IMG/VR virus record: IMGVR_UViG_3300025112_000005
Span: 16,206 to 80,205 of that record
Origin: a virus
DNA: 64,000 nucleotides
Strand: one strand, 5' to 3'
Position 1 is the first letter of the stretch; every line of letters begins with the position of its first letter. The translations under genes and the position numbers were made by a program. Positions 6,735 through 14,627 of the stretch are shown piece after piece. The notes under the pieces are model-generated. The model was not told where the DNA came from. It was given only the letters and a program-made list of their open reading frames with translations, and made no database searches.

Positions 6735-7110
6735 ACGCCCCGGGCGAACGGGCTGCCCTGAGTGCCGGACGGGTGTGCTGTGCGACGACGCACGGCGGAT
6801 GTTGCGCGAGCTGGTCGTAGAGGAGGCGGCGCTGGTCGAGCGGGGTCTGATGACGCCGTTTCGAGCGGGCCGGATCCCTGCGCGCCTGGAAGCGCTGGAG
6901 GGCGACGATGCTGCGCGACTTGCTGACGATCTACACGACCCCGAACCCAGCGCTGGCGTCGGATCTGGCGCTGGAGCTGGTGGCGCGGTGGGAGGACTCG
7001 CTCGCGGGGCGGGTGCTGTGGCGCCTCTTGCACCCGGCGTTTCCGTCCGACGAACCAGACCCACGCGCCGTCGACCTGTTCGGGTGGGACCTGGGGACGA
7101 TGTGCCGTGA
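6715..7110 (+). CDS. Hypothetical protein with CxxC motif; 3' part doubtful
   Basis: GTG 6715 opens a frame beginning MAKRRGKRPGRTGCPECRTG, with a CPEC knuckle and a plausible helical region to about residue 65 (RAGRIPARLEALEG). After about 6905 the frame runs under the gene at 6908-7348, and its codons lose GC at third positions and become Gly/Ala low-complexity, so this tail is probably a shadow. Either the gene overlaps the next by 203 bases, or a +1 frameshift joins the two. I list the whole frame but trust only the first two-thirds. Confidence 0.4.
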   Translation: MAKRRGKRPGRTGCPECRTGVLCDDARRMLRELVVEEAALVERGLMTPFRAGRIPARLEALEGDDAARLADDLHDPEPSAGVGSGAGAGGAVGGLARGAGAVAPLAPGVSVRRTRPTRRRPVRVGPGDDVP

Positions 7111-7348
7111 TCCGTGGGCACGGTACTCGATGCGGTTGCACGACGCGGCGCACGTGGCGCTGGGGTACGCACCGACGCCGGAGGGCGAGGCGGAGCTGGC
7201 CGCGTATCTGCTGGCCAATGGCGTGTTTGACCCCGCTTACCTGGGCGTTCTCCCGTACGCTGTTCAGCACGGCGTGAGCCCGCGGCGAATGCTGCGCGCG
7301 GCGCGGCGCGGTTGGCGTGAGCCTAGTGTGATCGGGCGGGTGCTGTAG
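6908..7348 (+). CDS. Hypothetical protein, 146 residues
   Basis: ATG 6908 opens a frame with strongly GC3-biased codons, beginning MLRDLLTIYT. It is mostly helical with Trp-rich segments (LAGRVLWRLLHPAF, DLGTMCRDPWARYSM). No membrane segment or catalytic motif seen. It overlaps the tail of the frame at 6715-7110, which I consider the weaker of the two. Function unknown. Confidence 0.6.
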   Translation: MLRDLLTIYTTPNPALASDLALELVARWEDSLAGRVLWRLLHPAFPSDEPDPRAVDLFGWDLGTMCRDPWARYSMRLHDAAHVALGYAPTPEGEAELAAYLLANGVFDPAYLGVLPYAVQHGVSPRRMLRAARRGWREPSVIGRVL

Positions 7349-7351
7349 GAC

Positions 7352-7897
7352 TTGATCTACTTGCTGGAGTACCTGCTGGCGGGGCGCGTGGTCCGGCTGG
7401 GGAGGTTGGGCGTGTTCCGGTTCCAAGGAGGCCAGCTCCAGCGGCGTGCGCTGATTCTTAACCCGGACGCCGCGGGCGTGTGGGTCTCTGCGGAGACGCT
7501 CCCGATGGTGGCGTTCCTTCGAGCGCTGGAGACGCGGCGCCAGCCCGGGGGCGAGCCCGAGCAGCGCAGGCGGCGGGTGATCGTGGAGACGCCGTACAGG
7601 GGCGATGTGGCGCGGAACATGCGTTATCTGCGAGACGCGCAGCGTGATTGTATCGGGCGTGGAGAAGCCCCGTTTGCGAGCCACCGGATGTACACCGACG
7701 CGCTGGACGACGACGACCCCGTGGAACGCGACCTGGGCGTGGCGCTGGGGTTCGAGTGGGGGCTGGTGGCCCACGCCACGGTCGCGTACACGGACCTGGG
7801 CATCAGCACGGGCATGGGCTTGGGTATCGCGCACGCGAGGATGGCGGGGCGACCCGTGGAACTGCGTTCCTTGCCGGGCTGGGCGAGTGACGCGTAA
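7352..7897 (+). CDS. DUF7768-like (deoxyribosyltransferase-like fold) protein
   Basis: 181 residues from TTG 7352. An N-terminal ~75-residue extension is followed by VIVETPYRGDVARNMRYLR, EAPFASHRMYTD, and YTDLGISTGMGLGIAHA, which together match the DUF7768 pattern common in phages; it resembles nucleoside 2-deoxyribosyltransferases. Family members may act on nucleotides, but their activity is not established to my knowledge. The N-terminal part (RLGRLGVFRFQGGQLQRRAL) is unusual and unrecognised. It is the last gene of the early block. Confidence 0.7.
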   Translation: MIYLLEYLLAGRVVRLGRLGVFRFQGGQLQRRALILNPDAAGVWVSAETLPMVAFLRALETRRQPGGEPEQRRRRVIVETPYRGDVARNMRYLRDAQRDCIGRGEAPFASHRMYTDALDDDDPVERDLGVALGFEWGLVAHATVAYTDLGISTGMGLGIAHARMAGRPVELRSLPGWASDA

Positions 7898-7924
7898 CCT
7901 GGGTCGAATCGGCGGAGGACCAGC

Positions 7925-10900
7925 ATGTTGACGATGGCGAGCGTGGCGCGGTTGGCGAAGGCGAAGGGCAAGGACTACCGCGAGCGCGAAGCGGCGGGCC
8001 AAACGACCCTCTTCGGCGGCGGCGCCAGTGACGCGGACAGCGGTCACAGGCCCCGACGGCGTCGTCCCCGGGGGCCGGGCGCTGAGGCGGAACGCAATCA
8101 CGCACTTCGCTCGCAGCATCACCGGAAGAGGGCGGAGGATCACCAGCATCGACGCACGCCGGGGGCGCCGGGGGCGCAGGAGCACGCACAGGCGATCATG
8201 GCGCACAACAACGCGGCGGACGCACACAACGCGGCGCGGACGGCGCACGCGGAGGGCCGACCCGGGGCAGAAGCAGCCGCGGAGCGAGCGAACGACCGGA
8301 CACGAGACGCGGAAGCCGCATCTATCAGGGCGAGGAGCAAGGAAACCCCTCGCCACACGGGGCGCCACGGTGAGGAGGGGGGCCGAGGTAGTGGCCGGAT
8401 CCGCGACGCGCTGGACCCCGGCGGGCGAGCGCCTGCCCCGCGTGATCCGGTGTCTGACCACCAGATCGGACGCAGGGCCGCGCACCACGCAGACGCAGCA
8501 GCCGCACACCGCGCCGTGGCAGCAGGACGCCCGTCCGACGCGAAGCAACACCGCGCCGCGGCAGACGCGCACGAGAACGCGTCTGTGCTACATGCGGCAG
8601 GGCACGCCGACGCAGGCCGGGCGAGCGTTGAAGCGCTGGCGGCCAGCGATGCCGTTGCGGGTGGACGCGGTGCCACGAGCAGCGGCGATGATGCCCGGGA
8701 CCGGCGCGAGGGGGAGGCCCGCGGGCGCGTCGCCCAGGCGAAGGCGAAGCTGGACGCGGCGAAGAAGAAGGCCGGCGACAAGCCCCCGAGCGGCTACTAC
8801 CCCGCGAAGCGCTCCAAGAAGGGCGGCTTTACGGACGGCAAGGGCAACTACTGGTACCCCGGCAAGGGCGCGAAGCCCGCGGGGGCTCACGACGGCGAGC
8901 ACGGCAAGGACGCGGCGCTGGCGCACCACGACGAGCGCCGGGCGCACCACGACGAGATGGCGCTGGAGCACAAGAAGGCGGCGGCTGATCCCTACCGGAC
9001 GATGGAGAGCCGGGGGAAGCACGCGGACGCAGAGCGCAAGCACCACCACGCAGCGGTACACCACGGCGCGGCGCACGCAGACATCCGCGCGGGGCGCGTG
9101 GAGCCGAGCGACCCCAAGAGACACGACACCCTGGCGGGGACCACATCCGAGTGGGCCGACGACCACGACCGGGCGCAGTGGAACGACGAAGATGCGCACC
9201 ACCACGACGAAGCGGCGCGGCACCGGGCGAAGGCGGCCGAGCTGGGCGGCCACGGGCCGGAGACCCGGGCGCATCTGAACGCGGCGGACGCGCACGAAGA
9301 GGCGCACCGGCACGGGCGGGGCAGCATCGACACCCGAGCCCGCGACGTGTTCAGCGAGCGGGCCAACAAGGCGGGGGAGAAGGCCACGGCCGCGAGCAAG
9401 GCGGCGCGCAAGAAGGCCACGAGCAAGCCCCATACGCGTCACTCGTTCAATGAGGCGTTGAAGGGGCGAGACCGCAAGGGGCGCGCGGAGCTGTGGCACG
9501 AAGTGCTGGAGGGCGCGGGACTGACGGGGAGCGACCAGCCCAACTGGAACAGCCTCGGCAGCATCGAGACGCTACGTGCGACCCTCGCCCGGCGCGAGGG
9601 CTGGGAGGAGGGCCGCAAGAAGATGGCGGCGCTGGACGCGGAGCTGAAGAAGCGCGGGATGTTGCCCCTCACCGACGACGAGATGATGGACCGCGAAGCA
9701 GCGCGCATGGACGCGGAGGGCGTGCCCCACCCGCGTGACGCCCTGGACGCGCACACGGCGTACAAGAAGACCAAGGGTGCACTGGGTACGGATCTGGTCG
9801 AGTACCTGGAGATGAACGCATACAAGGTGCCCCCCGGGGCGCACGACCTGACGTCGTTGACGGACAAGGAACTGCGCAAGCTCAAGGGGCAGGTGTGGAA
9901 CGCGCTGAACGCCCCTGGACACGGCCATGCGTCGGTTCGCACACGGCGGCAGGCGCGGAAGGCGGCGAGCGCCCTGAGCGCGGAGGCGGATCGGCGTCTC
10001 AACGAGGGACACAAGGACAAGGCGGATCGGCGCAAGACCGGCGGCTTCGGCTCCCAGGCCGAGGTAGACGCGGCGTTTGAGGGCGGCGACCCGATGGGGC
10101 TGGACCCCAACGCGGCGGCCAGTGCGTCCATGAAGCAGAAGCCCGGCGCGGTGAAGCAGGCTGCGGCGGCGAGCGTCAGCGCGCGGACGGAGAAGGACAC
10201 GCCGAAGCCGGGGAGCCACGCTGCATTGGTCGCGGCGGGGAAGGCGGCTCTGGAGCGTGCGGACCACCCGCAACACAAGGTGCCGAAGGCCCTGCTGAAC
10301 CGGGGCGGGCGCCTGGGACGTGAGCGGGGCATCAAGGAGGCGGCGGAGAGCTGGTACAAGCACCCGGGCCACAGCGGGATGCCGGCGCGGCACGAGGTGA
10401 TCAAGCAGGTGCAGAAGGACCGGCAGCGGTGGCACGAGGACGGCGGTGGCAAGGGGTCGAGTAAGGTCGCGGACTTGGCGCCGAGCTACCTGCACGAGTA
10501 CGCGAAGCACGCGGCGTCTCAGTACGGGGACACGCCGCAGGCGGCCCCCGACCCCCAGGAACACGGGCTGTCGGGTGGGGAGGCGGCGGATCTGGTCAGC
10601 CGCTTCACGAAGCTCATGGGCACGCCCGAGGAGCCCACGAGCTGGTCCGGCGACCACGGAGGTGCGCAGATGCCCGCTGAGCACGGGCACGGCGAGGACT
10701 TCCACAGGCGGCTGATGACCGAGGCGCGCACAAACGCGGCGTCGTCCCGTTCGGGTATCCACAACAGCGCCCACCTGCACCGCATCGTCCAGCAGGCGGA
10801 CCAGCACGTGGCCGACTTCGCGGAGAGCAAGAGCAGTCACCGTAGCGGCGGTGCTGTGGCGACGTACCACCCCGACGAAGAGCAGCACTGGGGCACGGCG

Positions 10901-11020
10901 ATGGCTGCGCTCCAGAACGCGCACGGCGATACGCACCGCTTCGAGGCGAAGCGCCGCAAGACGGACAACCAGATGGTGATTCGGGCTCACCGGAAGTCGG
11001 GGAAGAGCCCAAAAGCGTAG
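7925..11020 (+). CDS. Giant His/Ala-rich protein with polyvalent-type motifs
   Basis: 1031 residues from ATG 7925. The N-terminus carries LAKA (10-13), YRERE (19-23) and QTTLF (26-30), a clamp-binding-like peptide; the gene at 22003 has the parallel YREREAEGQLGLF. Residues ~70-290 and ~315-480 are long Ala/His repeats of the type AAHHADAAAAHRAVA and ADAHENA, probably extended helices or metal-rich coils. Between them lies the aromatic cassette GYYPAKRSKKGGFTDGKGNY (~288-310), shared with the proteins at 22003 and 30385. The C-terminal half has Trp- and His-containing helices but no catalytic motif I recognise. It lies upstream of terL and seems to belong to the same packaged-protein set. Confidence 0.75.
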   Translation: MLTMASVARLAKAKGKDYREREAAGQTTLFGGGASDADSGHRPRRRRPRGPGAEAERNHALRSQHHRKRAEDHQHRRTPGAPGAQEHAQAIMAHNNAADAHNAARTAHAEGRPGAEAAAERANDRTRDAEAASIRARSKETPRHTGRHGEEGGRGSGRIRDALDPGGRAPAPRDPVSDHQIGRRAAHHADAAAAHRAVAAGRPSDAKQHRAAADAHENASVLHAAGHADAGRASVEALAASDAVAGGRGATSSGDDARDRREGEARGRVAQAKAKLDAAKKKAGDKPPSGYYPAKRSKKGGFTDGKGNYWYPGKGAKPAGAHDGEHGKDAALAHHDERRAHHDEMALEHKKAAADPYRTMESRGKHADAERKHHHAAVHHGAAHADIRAGRVEPSDPKRHDTLAGTTSEWADDHDRAQWNDEDAHHHDEAARHRAKAAELGGHGPETRAHLNAADAHEEAHRHGRGSIDTRARDVFSERANKAGEKATAASKAARKKATSKPHTRHSFNEALKGRDRKGRAELWHEVLEGAGLTGSDQPNWNSLGSIETLRATLARREGWEEGRKKMAALDAELKKRGMLPLTDDEMMDREAARMDAEGVPHPRDALDAHTAYKKTKGALGTDLVEYLEMNAYKVPPGAHDLTSLTDKELRKLKGQVWNALNAPGHGHASVRTRRQARKAASALSAEADRRLNEGHKDKADRRKTGGFGSQAEVDAAFEGGDPMGLDPNAAASASMKQKPGAVKQAAAASVSARTEKDTPKPGSHAALVAAGKAALERADHPQHKVPKALLNRGGRLGRERGIKEAAESWYKHPGHSGMPARHEVIKQVQKDRQRWHEDGGGKGSSKVADLAPSYLHEYAKHAASQYGDTPQAAPDPQEHGLSGGEAADLVSRFTKLMGTPEEPTSWSGDHGGAQMPAEHGHGEDFHRRLMTEARTNAASSRSGIHNSAHLHRIVQQADQHVADFAESKSSHRSGGAVATYHPDEEQHWGTAMAALQNAHGDTHRFEAKRRKTDNQMVIRAHRKSGKSPKA

Positions 11021-11038
11021 CCCCGGCGAGCACCGGGG
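11021..11038 (+). terminator. GC hairpin directly after the giant gene
   Basis: CCCCGG (11021-11026) pairs with CCGGGG (11033-11038) across a 6-base loop, immediately after the stop at 11020. There is no T-tract, so termination is only possible, not shown. Confidence 0.3.
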
Positions 11039-11052
11039 ACCACGTCGAGACC

Positions 11053-11409
11053 GTGCAGGCGGCATTCAAGGCGCACCGGGTCAACCGTTCGCAGGCGTCG
11101 CGTCTCCTCGCGTTCTTGCACGGAGAGGCCAGCATCGGCGAGGGCGAAGGGGACGCGACTGTGCGCGCGTTGAAAAGCCGCGGGCTGATTGAGAACACGG
11201 CATGGAGACAGGAGCCGGGGGAGTACGGCTACCAGCACGCACAGCTCACGGCCAAGGGGCGCGAGCTGGCGCGCGCGTTGGCCCACGCAGGCGTTTCGGA
11301 TGCGGGCGCGGCTGAGCTGTTGAGCGCGCGAGTAGTGCAGGGACGCCCCGCACCTCCGACACGCCGCTGGCGCGAGGGGCTGGAGAAAGACAGAAAGCGG
11401 AAGCCATGA
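11053..11409 (+). CDS. Winged-helix-like small protein
   Basis: 118 residues from GTG 11053. The segment NRSQASRLLAFLHGEASIG followed by ATVRALKSRGLIEN and QLTAKGRELARAL has the order of a winged helix (recognition helix, then 'L..RGLI', then a wing and 'LT.KG'), as in MarR-like domains. The C-terminus is basic and likely disordered. It may be a regulator acting on the non-coding region before the terminase, or a structural DNA binder. The TGA overlaps the next ATG. Confidence 0.6.
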   Translation: MQAAFKAHRVNRSQASRLLAFLHGEASIGEGEGDATVRALKSRGLIENTAWRQEPGEYGYQHAQLTAKGRELARALAHAGVSDAGAAELLSARVVQGRPAPPTRRWREGLEKDRKRKP

Positions 11410-11633
11410 GCGACGACGGTGAGCACAAGACGGTCAGCATGAAACTGGCGATGTCCGTCCTGACCACGCTACTGGCGGTCATTGGCGGGCTGACCACGGT
11501 CACGCTGGACAAGGCCACCCAGGCGGCCGAGGCCCGCGCGGAGAACGCCGTGATGACCACCCAGGTGAAGGCGTGCGGTGACGTAATGTCCCGCTCGGAG
11601 AAGCTGCTGGCGGCATTGGAGGCGAGCCGATGA
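11406..11633 (+). CDS. Small single-pass membrane protein
   Basis: 75 residues from ATG 11406. A hydrophilic start (MSDDGEHKTVSMK) is followed by one membrane segment, LAMSVLTTLLAVIGGLTTV (~14-32), then a helical tail rich in Ala, Glu and Lys. The topology recalls Rz-like or small phage membrane proteins, but no partner is obvious. It is coupled to the genes on both sides. Confidence 0.55.
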   Translation: MSDDGEHKTVSMKLAMSVLTTLLAVIGGLTTVTLDKATQAAEARAENAVMTTQVKACGDVMSRSEKLLAALEASR

Positions 11634-11875
11634 ACACCCCGATCATTTTGGTGGCGGCGGCGGCGTTGACTGCGCTCGTGTTCCTGGCCGCCCCTGACGG
11701 CGCGGTGCCCGATGCAGGCAAAGACGCCGGCAAGGACGCAGGCGCCCCTGTGGCGGACGCGCACGCCCCAGCGCCCCCGACACCCCCCGAGGCGGTGCAG
11801 AAGGCGGCTGAGGAGCTACGCAAGGCGATGGAAGAGGCCAAGATGCAGATGCAGAAGGCCGGGCCGAAGCGCTAG
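11630..11875 (+). CDS. Small secreted or membrane-anchored protein with coiled-coil tail
   Basis: 81 residues from ATG 11630. N-terminal hydrophobic segment TPIILVAAAALTALVFLAA, then an Ala/Asp/Pro-rich linker (GKDAGKDAGAPVADAHAPAP) and a charged helix ending KAMEEAKMQMQKAGPKR. The bases for KAMEEAKMQMQK are the inverted repeat also found at 5971-6008. With the preceding membrane protein it could form a small envelope pair. No enzymatic motif. Confidence 0.55.
   Translation: MNTPIILVAAAALTALVFLAAPDGAVPDAGKDAGKDAGAPVADAHAPAPPTPPEAVQKAAEELRKAMEEAKMQMQKAGPKR
11821..11858 (+). repeat. 38-base inverted repeat, copy 2
   Basis: Matches the complement of 5971-6008 at 37 of 38 positions. Here it is coding sense, giving an amphipathic helix KAMEEAKMQMQK, so this copy is probably the donor. 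Confidence 0.85.
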
Positions 11876-12105
11876 ACTCCCGAGCACCCCGGGCGCAGAA
11901 CGTCGACCAGGAGCAGCACCCGACGTGAGCAGGGGTGATCCGGGTCGGCGCGTGCGGCGGCTTCCACGCCGTCGAGGTACCAGCACTGGACGGGGTACCC
12001 AGCGCGCGCCATCCTACGCAGCCCCGCGGCGACTTGCCGTAAATCGAACCCTTGAGCGTTGCCCGTGCCCATGCGCAGAGCGTACCCCTCGCGTGACCCA
12101 TTCGC

Positions 12106-12165
12106 CGAGTGGCTGGCGATGTCTACATGCTCGTTTGACCATGTAGACATTTCCCGCCACCCTCG
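12106..12165. other. Long inverted repeat / possible paired operator
   Basis: ATGTCTACATG (12119-12129) and CATGTAGACAT (12140-12150) form a perfect 11-base inverted repeat with a 10-base loop. After a 5-base internal loop, CGAG-TGGC (12106-12113) pairs again with GCCA and CTCG (12156-12165). Each arm contains the near-palindrome TGTCTACA/TGTAGACA, so it could be two operator half-sites about two helical turns apart, or an RNA stem. TTGACCATGTAG overlaps the right arm. Confidence 0.55.
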
Positions 12166-12193
12166 TGGGGCTGCGTGCTCGTGCGCCCCGGCG

Positions 12194-12214
12194 CCCGTGG
12201 TTCGATTCCACGGG
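12194..12214 (+). other. tRNA T-arm-like hairpin (not a full tRNA)
   Basis: CCCGTGG and CCACGGG form a 7-base stem around TTCGATT, matching the T-stem/T-loop signature. No matching 5' acceptor (GCCAGCC) or normal anticodon arm is found within 150 bases. It may be a tRNA 3' remnant such as an attachment core, or chance. Confidence 0.35.
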
Positions 12215-12294
12215 CTGGCTCCTCCGCTTAGTTCGGAGCTGCCCCCGTCCCGGGGTACCGGAGGCGGGGAACGCGGGCACGCAGCGTCAACACC

Positions 12295-12314
12295 TTGACC
12301 ATGTAGCGGCAACC
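12295..12314 (+). promoter_or_regulatory. TTGACCA-type element before terminase block
   Basis: TTGACCATGTAGCGGCAACC parallels the site at 550 apart from one base inserted and a few changes. A weak CAGGAT lies 17 bases downstream of TTGACC. Candidate promoter or operator for the terminase/head operon. Confidence 0.35.
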
Positions 12315-12376
12315 GGGCAGGATCAGGCCCTGCCGGCTTTATCCGCTCGCGCGAGCCCGCGTCAATCAACGGACGC

Positions 12377-12385
12377 TGGTAGGGT
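12377..12385 (+). promoter_or_regulatory. TGGTAGGGT element 27 bases before a gene start
   Basis: TGG-TAGGGT resembles an extended -10 and is followed by GGGCGGC. Related elements precede the genes at 14644, 19106 and 40326. Function unproven. Confidence 0.3.
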
Positions 12386-12411
12386 GGGCGGCTCAACCAC
12401 CGGAGGCTTAT

Positions 12412-12690
12412 ATGCCCGTCCGACACCTGAAGATCCGCAACTCCAAGCTCTACGGCACCCGCGTGTTCAACGTGGATGCCGAAGGTCGTGTGACCGCGGA
12501 GGACGGGAGCAACCCGACCCCCGTGGAGGCGGCGCGGTTCGCCACGATGGCCAATTACCACGTGACCCCCGACGACGCGGATGCGGCGGTAGAGCCGCAC
12601 GCGACCAAGGCGCCCGAGCCCGAGCCCCCGAAGGCGAAGGCGAAAGACGCCCAGGCGCGTCCCCCGCGGCGGCGCAAGCGCAGCAAGTGA
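12412..12690 (+). CDS. Small basic-tailed protein upstream of terL
   Basis: 92 residues from ATG 12412 with CCGGAGG well placed upstream. The first half is a compact beta-like domain (MPVRHLKIRNSKLYGTRVFN) and the second a Pro/Lys-rich tail ending RRRKRSK. It ends in an overlap with the GTG of terL. The position is that of a small terminase subunit, but it is short and has no HTH, so a terminase accessory or unrelated DNA-binding protein is equally likely. Confidence 0.6.
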   Translation: MPVRHLKIRNSKLYGTRVFNVDAEGRVTAEDGSNPTPVEAARFATMANYHVTPDDADAAVEPHATKAPEPEPPKAKAKDAQARPPRRRKRSK

Positions 12691-14408
12691 GCATCGCGGC
12701 TCAGCTCCTCGCGACCCCCGAGGGGCGCCGAGGGCTGGCCGCGGGGTCCCCCGCTTTCTTCGACACGCTTTATTGCGGGATGCGGCAGGCGGCGCACCGA
12801 CGGCGCTGGCTGGACGTGGTCGAAGAGACGATGGTCACCGCGCGGCGGACCCGTCGGAAGGGGCGGCTGCTGCTGTTGGCCCCGCGTGACCACGGCAAGA
12901 CCGAGCTGGCGATCAGCCTTGCGCTGCGGCAGGTGTGTTTGAACCGCGACGTGCGGATCTTGTGGATCAGCGAAGCGGCGGGCGTGGCAGAGAAGCGCGT
13001 GCGGCGCCTACGGTCGTTGCTTACGTCGGACAAGGTCGCGGAGGATTGGTGCAGCGCCCCGGAGGCGGGGCTGGGACCTTTCCGAGCGAACGACGAGAAA
13101 TGGACAAACACCCAGCTCTACGTCACCCGCAAGCTGGCCAGCGTGGACCCCACGATCGAGGCGGTCGGCAGCGGCGGCGCAATCACGGGCGGTCACTTTG
13201 ATCTGATTCTGTGCGACGACCTGGAAGACGACCGGACGACGTACACGGAGGGCCAGCGCGAGAAGACGCGCACGTGGTGGGCGGGCACCGTGCTTCCAAT
13301 GCTCAACCGCGGCGGAACGCTGGCGGTGATCGGGACGCGCAAGCACGCCGACGACCTATATGCCCGGCTGCGGAAGTCGCCATTGTGGCGCGTGATCGAG
13401 GACCCCGCGATCCTGAAGTGGCCCGACGCGCACGAGGTTGAGACGGAGCCCGACCCGAAGACCGGGCAGGAGCTTGTCACCCGGATCCGCGTCGAGGGCG
13501 ATTCTGAAGTGCTGTGGCCCGAGGAGCGCCCCATCGAGTACCTGCTGGGCGAGCGCTACGGCATGGGCTCGCTGTTCTTCGCCCGCGAGTTTCAGCACCA
13601 AGTGCAGGACGACAGCGCGGCGGCGTTCAAGTGGGAGTGGTTGGAGCTGGCGAAGAAGCGCGGGCGCGGGCTGCACCTGGGCCAGCTCCCGCCCGTGGAG
13701 GACCTTCTGCTGGTGCAGGGCTGGGACCTTGCGCTGGTGACCGACGAGGATCGAGCGCGCGCCCAGGACAGCGACTACGTGGTGGGCATCGGCTGGGGCA
13801 AGGACCCGAAGACGGGTGACCGCTACCTCGTGAGCGGGCTACGCAAGCGCGGCATGTCCCCCGGGCGCATCCGGGGCGAGGTCATGGGCGAATTCGAGGC
13901 GCTGGGCGGGCTGCGCAAGGTGCGTGCGGTTGGCGTCGAGCGGAACGCGTTCGGGGAGCTGCACTACATGGGGCTCAAGCGGACGACGGACCTACCGATC
14001 AAGCCCCACATGACGACGGGGCCGAAGAAGGCCGACCCGTGGGAGGGCGTGCCCGCGCTGGCCACGCTCTTCGAGAACGGAAAGGTGGTGCTGCCCTACC
14101 ACCCCGACGACCCCGAGGGGCGGGCGTTCGTGGACGTGCTGTGCGCGGAGCTGTGGGGGCTGGGGCGCGAGGCGCACGACGACACCGTCATGGCGCTGTG
14201 GATCGCGGAGTGCGTGCTGCGCGGCGCCGGCTTCCAATACCGCGTGGCGACGGGCGACGCGATCCACGAGATGGCGGGGACCGTGTACGACGAGCCCCCG
14301 ATCAAGGCAGACGACAGGCGGTCCCAAGAGCTGTGGGACGGCATCGCGGGGATGTTCCCCGGAGCGGATTTCGGAGACGATGATGACGACGACGAAGCTG
14401 ATCCGTAA
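12687..14408 (+). CDS. terL: Terminase large subunit (TerL)
   Basis: 573 residues from GTG 12687, overlapping the previous TGA; the longer upstream frame crosses non-coding DNA and is rejected. The ATPase domain has Walker A APRDHGKT (Lys71) and Walker B LILCDDLE (Asp177/Asp178, Glu180). The C-terminal RNase H-like nuclease shows GWDLALV (Asp347), VGVERNAFGE, and AHDDTVMALW (Asp498/Asp499). TerL binds the portal, translocates DNA into the prohead and cuts it. The C-terminus is acidic (FGDDDDDDEADP) and overlaps the next gene by 29 bases. The portal lies 12 kb downstream, separated by giant genes, which is unusual. Confidence 0.93.
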   Translation: MSIAAQLLATPEGRRGLAAGSPAFFDTLYCGMRQAAHRRRWLDVVEETMVTARRTRRKGRLLLLAPRDHGKTELAISLALRQVCLNRDVRILWISEAAGVAEKRVRRLRSLLTSDKVAEDWCSAPEAGLGPFRANDEKWTNTQLYVTRKLASVDPTIEAVGSGGAITGGHFDLILCDDLEDDRTTYTEGQREKTRTWWAGTVLPMLNRGGTLAVIGTRKHADDLYARLRKSPLWRVIEDPAILKWPDAHEVETEPDPKTGQELVTRIRVEGDSEVLWPEERPIEYLLGERYGMGSLFFAREFQHQVQDDSAAAFKWEWLELAKKRGRGLHLGQLPPVEDLLLVQGWDLALVTDEDRARAQDSDYVVGIGWGKDPKTGDRYLVSGLRKRGMSPGRIRGEVMGEFEALGGLRKVRAVGVERNAFGELHYMGLKRTTDLPIKPHMTTGPKKADPWEGVPALATLFENGKVVLPYHPDDPEGRAFVDVLCAELWGLGREAHDDTVMALWIAECVLRGAGFQYRVATGDAIHEMAGTVYDEPPIKADDRRSQELWDGIAGMFPGADFGDDDDDDEADP

Positions 14409-14622
14409 CCGCGGGCTGGGGCCGACTCAACGCAAGGTGTTGGAGGCGCTGCGTTCCGAGGCGGTGTCATGGACCCGCGCGGAGCTGGAAGAGATCACGG
14501 GGTGTACGATCCCGCAAGTACGCAGCGCGCTGAACGGGCTGCTACGCCGGGAGCTGGTGGCGCGCGCTCGCGACGGCGACCACAAGACAGCCCCTTGGGT
14601 CTGGTGGGCGCTCAGCGAGTAG
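14380..14622 (+). CDS. Small winged-helix protein
   Basis: 80 residues from ATG 14380 (a second ATG follows at 14383), overlapping the terL end by 29 bases. The order TQRKVLEALRSEAVSWTRAE, TGCTIPQVRSALNGLLRREL, then VARAR and WWALSE is a typical winged helix (recognition helix around IPQVRSALNGL). It may regulate late genes or bind the packaging site. The short stretch to the next start contains the element GTAGGATGGGCGGC. Confidence 0.65.
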   Translation: MMTTTKLIRNRGLGPTQRKVLEALRSEAVSWTRAELEEITGCTIPQVRSALNGLLRRELVARARDGDHKTAPWVWWALSE

Positions 14623-14627
14623 CCGTG

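Larger units (their letters stand above)
11876..12411. other. Structured non-coding region ahead of terminase genes
   Basis: About 540 bases without a convincing gene. It contains a long hairpin (12106-12165), a 7-base-pair T-arm-like hairpin (12194-12214), the TTGACCATGTAG element at 12295, and a TGGTAGGGT element at 12377. Terminase genes follow directly, so a packaging (cos/pac) site or late control region is the natural guess. A frame running through it into terL has no support before 12687. Confidence 0.5.

Noticed and set aside
5867-8572. 901-codon open frame on the - strand
   Set aside because: It runs antisense to several well-supported genes; long antisense frames are common at this GC content, and its composition is low-complexity Arg/Pro/His.
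12101-12225. Possible class II tRNA (GCCGAGTGGC plus a T-arm with TTCGATT)
   Set aside because: The 3' acceptor GGCTGGC has no GCCAGCC partner upstream, no normal anticodon arm exists, and a 32-base inverted repeat interrupts the body.
12165-12686. N-terminal extension of terL by 174 codons
   Set aside because: It crosses the hairpins and the separate gene at 12412; terminase features begin after GTG 12687, which overlaps the preceding stop like other genes here.
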